NCBI GenBank assembly: GCA_963719885.1
Contig: CAVRDP010000007.1
Coordinates: 186,001-250,000, forward strand
Reading direction: 5' to 3'
Source of the DNA: JANXQG01 sp963719885
GTDB taxonomy: Bacteria > Planctomycetota > Planctomycetia > Pirellulales > Thermoguttaceae
Length of the DNA: 64,000 nt
The notes under the pieces were generated by a model, which searched no databases, had not been told where the DNA came from, and saw only the letters and a program-made list of their open reading frames with translations. Shown here piece after piece: positions 62,510-64,000 of this stretch. Made by a program: the position numbers and the translations under genes. Within the stretch, counting starts at the first letter, position 1. The number at the start of each line of letters is the position of its first letter.

Positions 62510-64000
62510 TATGACCCGCATTCAAATCTACGACACGACCCTCCGCGACGGCTCGCAGGCCGAAGGCATCAGCTTCTCGTTGCAGGACAAGCTGGCCATT
62601 ACCGAGCGGCTGGATCGTCTCGGTGTCAACTTTGTCGAGGGCGGTTACCCTGCCTCGAATGAAAAGGATGCGCAATACTTCCAACGGGTCTGCGAGTTGC
62701 CGCTCGCGCACGTGCGGGTCTGCGCCTTCGGCATGACCCGTCGCAAGAGTGTGAAGGCTGCGGACGACGAGGGCCTGCAAGCATTGCTCGACTCCCGCGC
62801 CAAGACGATTACCATTGTCGGCAAGAGTTCGCTTTTCCAAGTGACCGAGATTCTCCGCACCAACGCCGACGAGAACCTGGCCATGGTCCGCGAGAGCATC
62901 GCCCACCTGGTGGCCGCCGGCCGCGAGGTGATTTTCGACGCCGAACACTTCTTCGACGGTTGGAAGGCCGATGCCAGCTATTCGATTGCGGCCTTGCGGG
63001 CGGCAGCCGAGGCCGGCGCGGGGATGGTCGTGCTCTGCGATACCAACGGCGGCACGATGCCGGAGGACATCGCTCGGGCAATGCGGAACGTGATCGAGTC
63101 CGTCTCCCTGCCGGTGGGCATCCATTGCCACAACGACTGCGAACTGGCGGTGGCCAATTCGTTGGCCGCCGTCGACGCCGGGGCCGCGCAGGTCCAGGGC
63201 ACGATCAACGGTTTCGGCGAGCGCTGCGGCAACGTCGATCTGATCTCGGTGATTGCCAATCTGGCGCTGAAGAAGACGGGCTACGAGGTGCTGGTCCCCG
63301 GCGGCGTCGAGCATCTTACCGAACTGTCGCGGTTCGTCTATGAAATCTTGAACATGAACTTCCGCCCGCACCAGCCGTTCGTCGGCAAGAGCGCCTTCGC
63401 GCACAAGGGCGGGATGCATGTCAGCGGTATCGCCCGAAATACGGCCGCCTACGAGCACATCGAGCCGGAATCAGTGGGCAACGAGCGTCGCGTGCTCGTC
63501 AGCGAGCTTTCCGGGCGGTCGAACCTCGTGGCCATGACCCAGCGGCACAAGATCCCCAACGATTCGGCACTGATGGACACGATCCTGTCGCAGGTCGTGT
63601 CGTTGGAGCATGCCGGTTACCAGTTCGAGGCGGCCGACGGCTCGTTCGATCTGCTCGTGCGGAAGTGCCTGGGCACGTTCCGCCCGCATTTCGAGCGGCT
63701 CAGCTATCATGTCAACGTGGAGACGAACGCTCAAGGCGAGATTCGCACCGAGGCGACGGTCAAAATCCGCATCGGTGACGAGGTCCGCCACGAGGTGGCC
63801 GAGGGCGACGGCCCGGTGAACGCCCTCGACGCCGCCATGCGGAAGGCCTTGAACGGGCACTTCCCCGCCTTGCGAAAGCTGCACCTCGTGGATTACAAAG
63901 TCCGCGTGATCAACTCGGAGGCAGCCACCGCCGCCGGGGTCCGCGTGGTGATCGAAAGCCAGGACGAGAGCGACGTCTGGGGCACCGTCGGCGTGAGCGA
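62510..64000 (+). CDS. cimA: (R)-citramalate synthase (3' end outside window)
   Basis: The ORF is open at the right edge; 497 codons are visible. It belongs to the CimA / TIGR00977 branch of the HMGL family: IYDTTLRDGSQAEGISFSLQ, FDAEHFFDGWKADASYSIAA, VVLCDTNGGTMPEDIARAM, VGIHCHNDCELAVANSLAAV (HxH metal ligands near 204-206), VQGTINGFGERCGN and KSAFAHKGGMHVSGIARN, then the C-terminal dimer/regulatory region (LGTFRPHFERLSYHVNVETN). It condenses acetyl-CoA and pyruvate to citramalate, the first step of the threonine-independent isoleucine route. DGSQAE and FFDGWK distinguish it from LeuA. Start ATG 62510; a tiny ORF (ATG ACT GAG TAG, 62496-62507) lies just before it. Confidence 0.9.

Noticed and set aside
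1..64000. tRNA, rRNA or known riboswitch
   Set aside because: I scanned gaps for T-loop consensus and familiar riboswitch cores and found none. A covariance-model search would be decisive.

Overview
The window looks like part of the chromosome of a high-GC planctomycete, probably near the Pirellulales. This is inferred from gene content only: two giant PEP-CTERM 'autotransporter-associated beta-strand repeat' proteins, Tat-exported sugar enzymes and oxidoreductases (lactonase, TIM-barrel isomerase, Gfo/Idh), a sialate O-acetylesterase, an FHA mini-protein, a four-ACT aspartokinase, and dispersed hairpin repeats. No tRNA, rRNA or CRISPR array was seen.

Layout. 1-10164: 3' part of giant surface protein 1. 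10.2-12.0 kb: hairpin-repeat arrays around a broken hypothetical gene and a truncated REP/IS200-type transposase. 12.0-29.1 kb: giant surface protein 2. Its last ~3 kb, terminator included, is a near copy of the end of protein 1. 29.3-44.7 kb: carbohydrate-oriented genes on both strands (lactonase, class I aldolase, uronate-isomerase-like protein, two TIM-barrel isomerases, phosphosugar isomerase, PfkB kinase, Gfo/Idh oxidoreductase, sialate esterase), mixed with small secreted proteins, an FHA protein, a decayed AlbA/AAA_4 gene and a SUKH protein. 44.8-47.95 kb: small orphan genes separated by strong near-symmetrical terminators, plus an ORF-free interval bounded by a promoter and a terminator (possible small RNA). 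48-64 kb: housekeeping genes: M42 peptidase, hom, apgM, RluA-type pseudouridine synthase, RlmI-type methyltransferase, lysC, DUF151 nuclease, a primase/TOPRIM-like protein, ftsK and cimA (runs off the right edge).

How the genes work together. lysC and hom are the entry and branch enzymes of the aspartate family. cimA gives a threonine-independent route to isoleucine. Upstream of cimA I find a complete candidate ribosome-mediated attenuator: promoter, 30-codon leader peptide rich in Val/Ile/Leu codons, antiterminator arm overlapping the leader stop codon, and intrinsic terminator. It is the best candidate here for an undescribed regulatory element.

Caution. At least two dozen reading-frame breaks occur, including one in ftsK, which is normally essential. 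Most are explained by loss of one base in a G or C run or of one GC dinucleotide in GCGCGC or GGCGCC. This looks like systematic consensus error, so frameshifted genes are annotated as single joined genes, with the break positions given.
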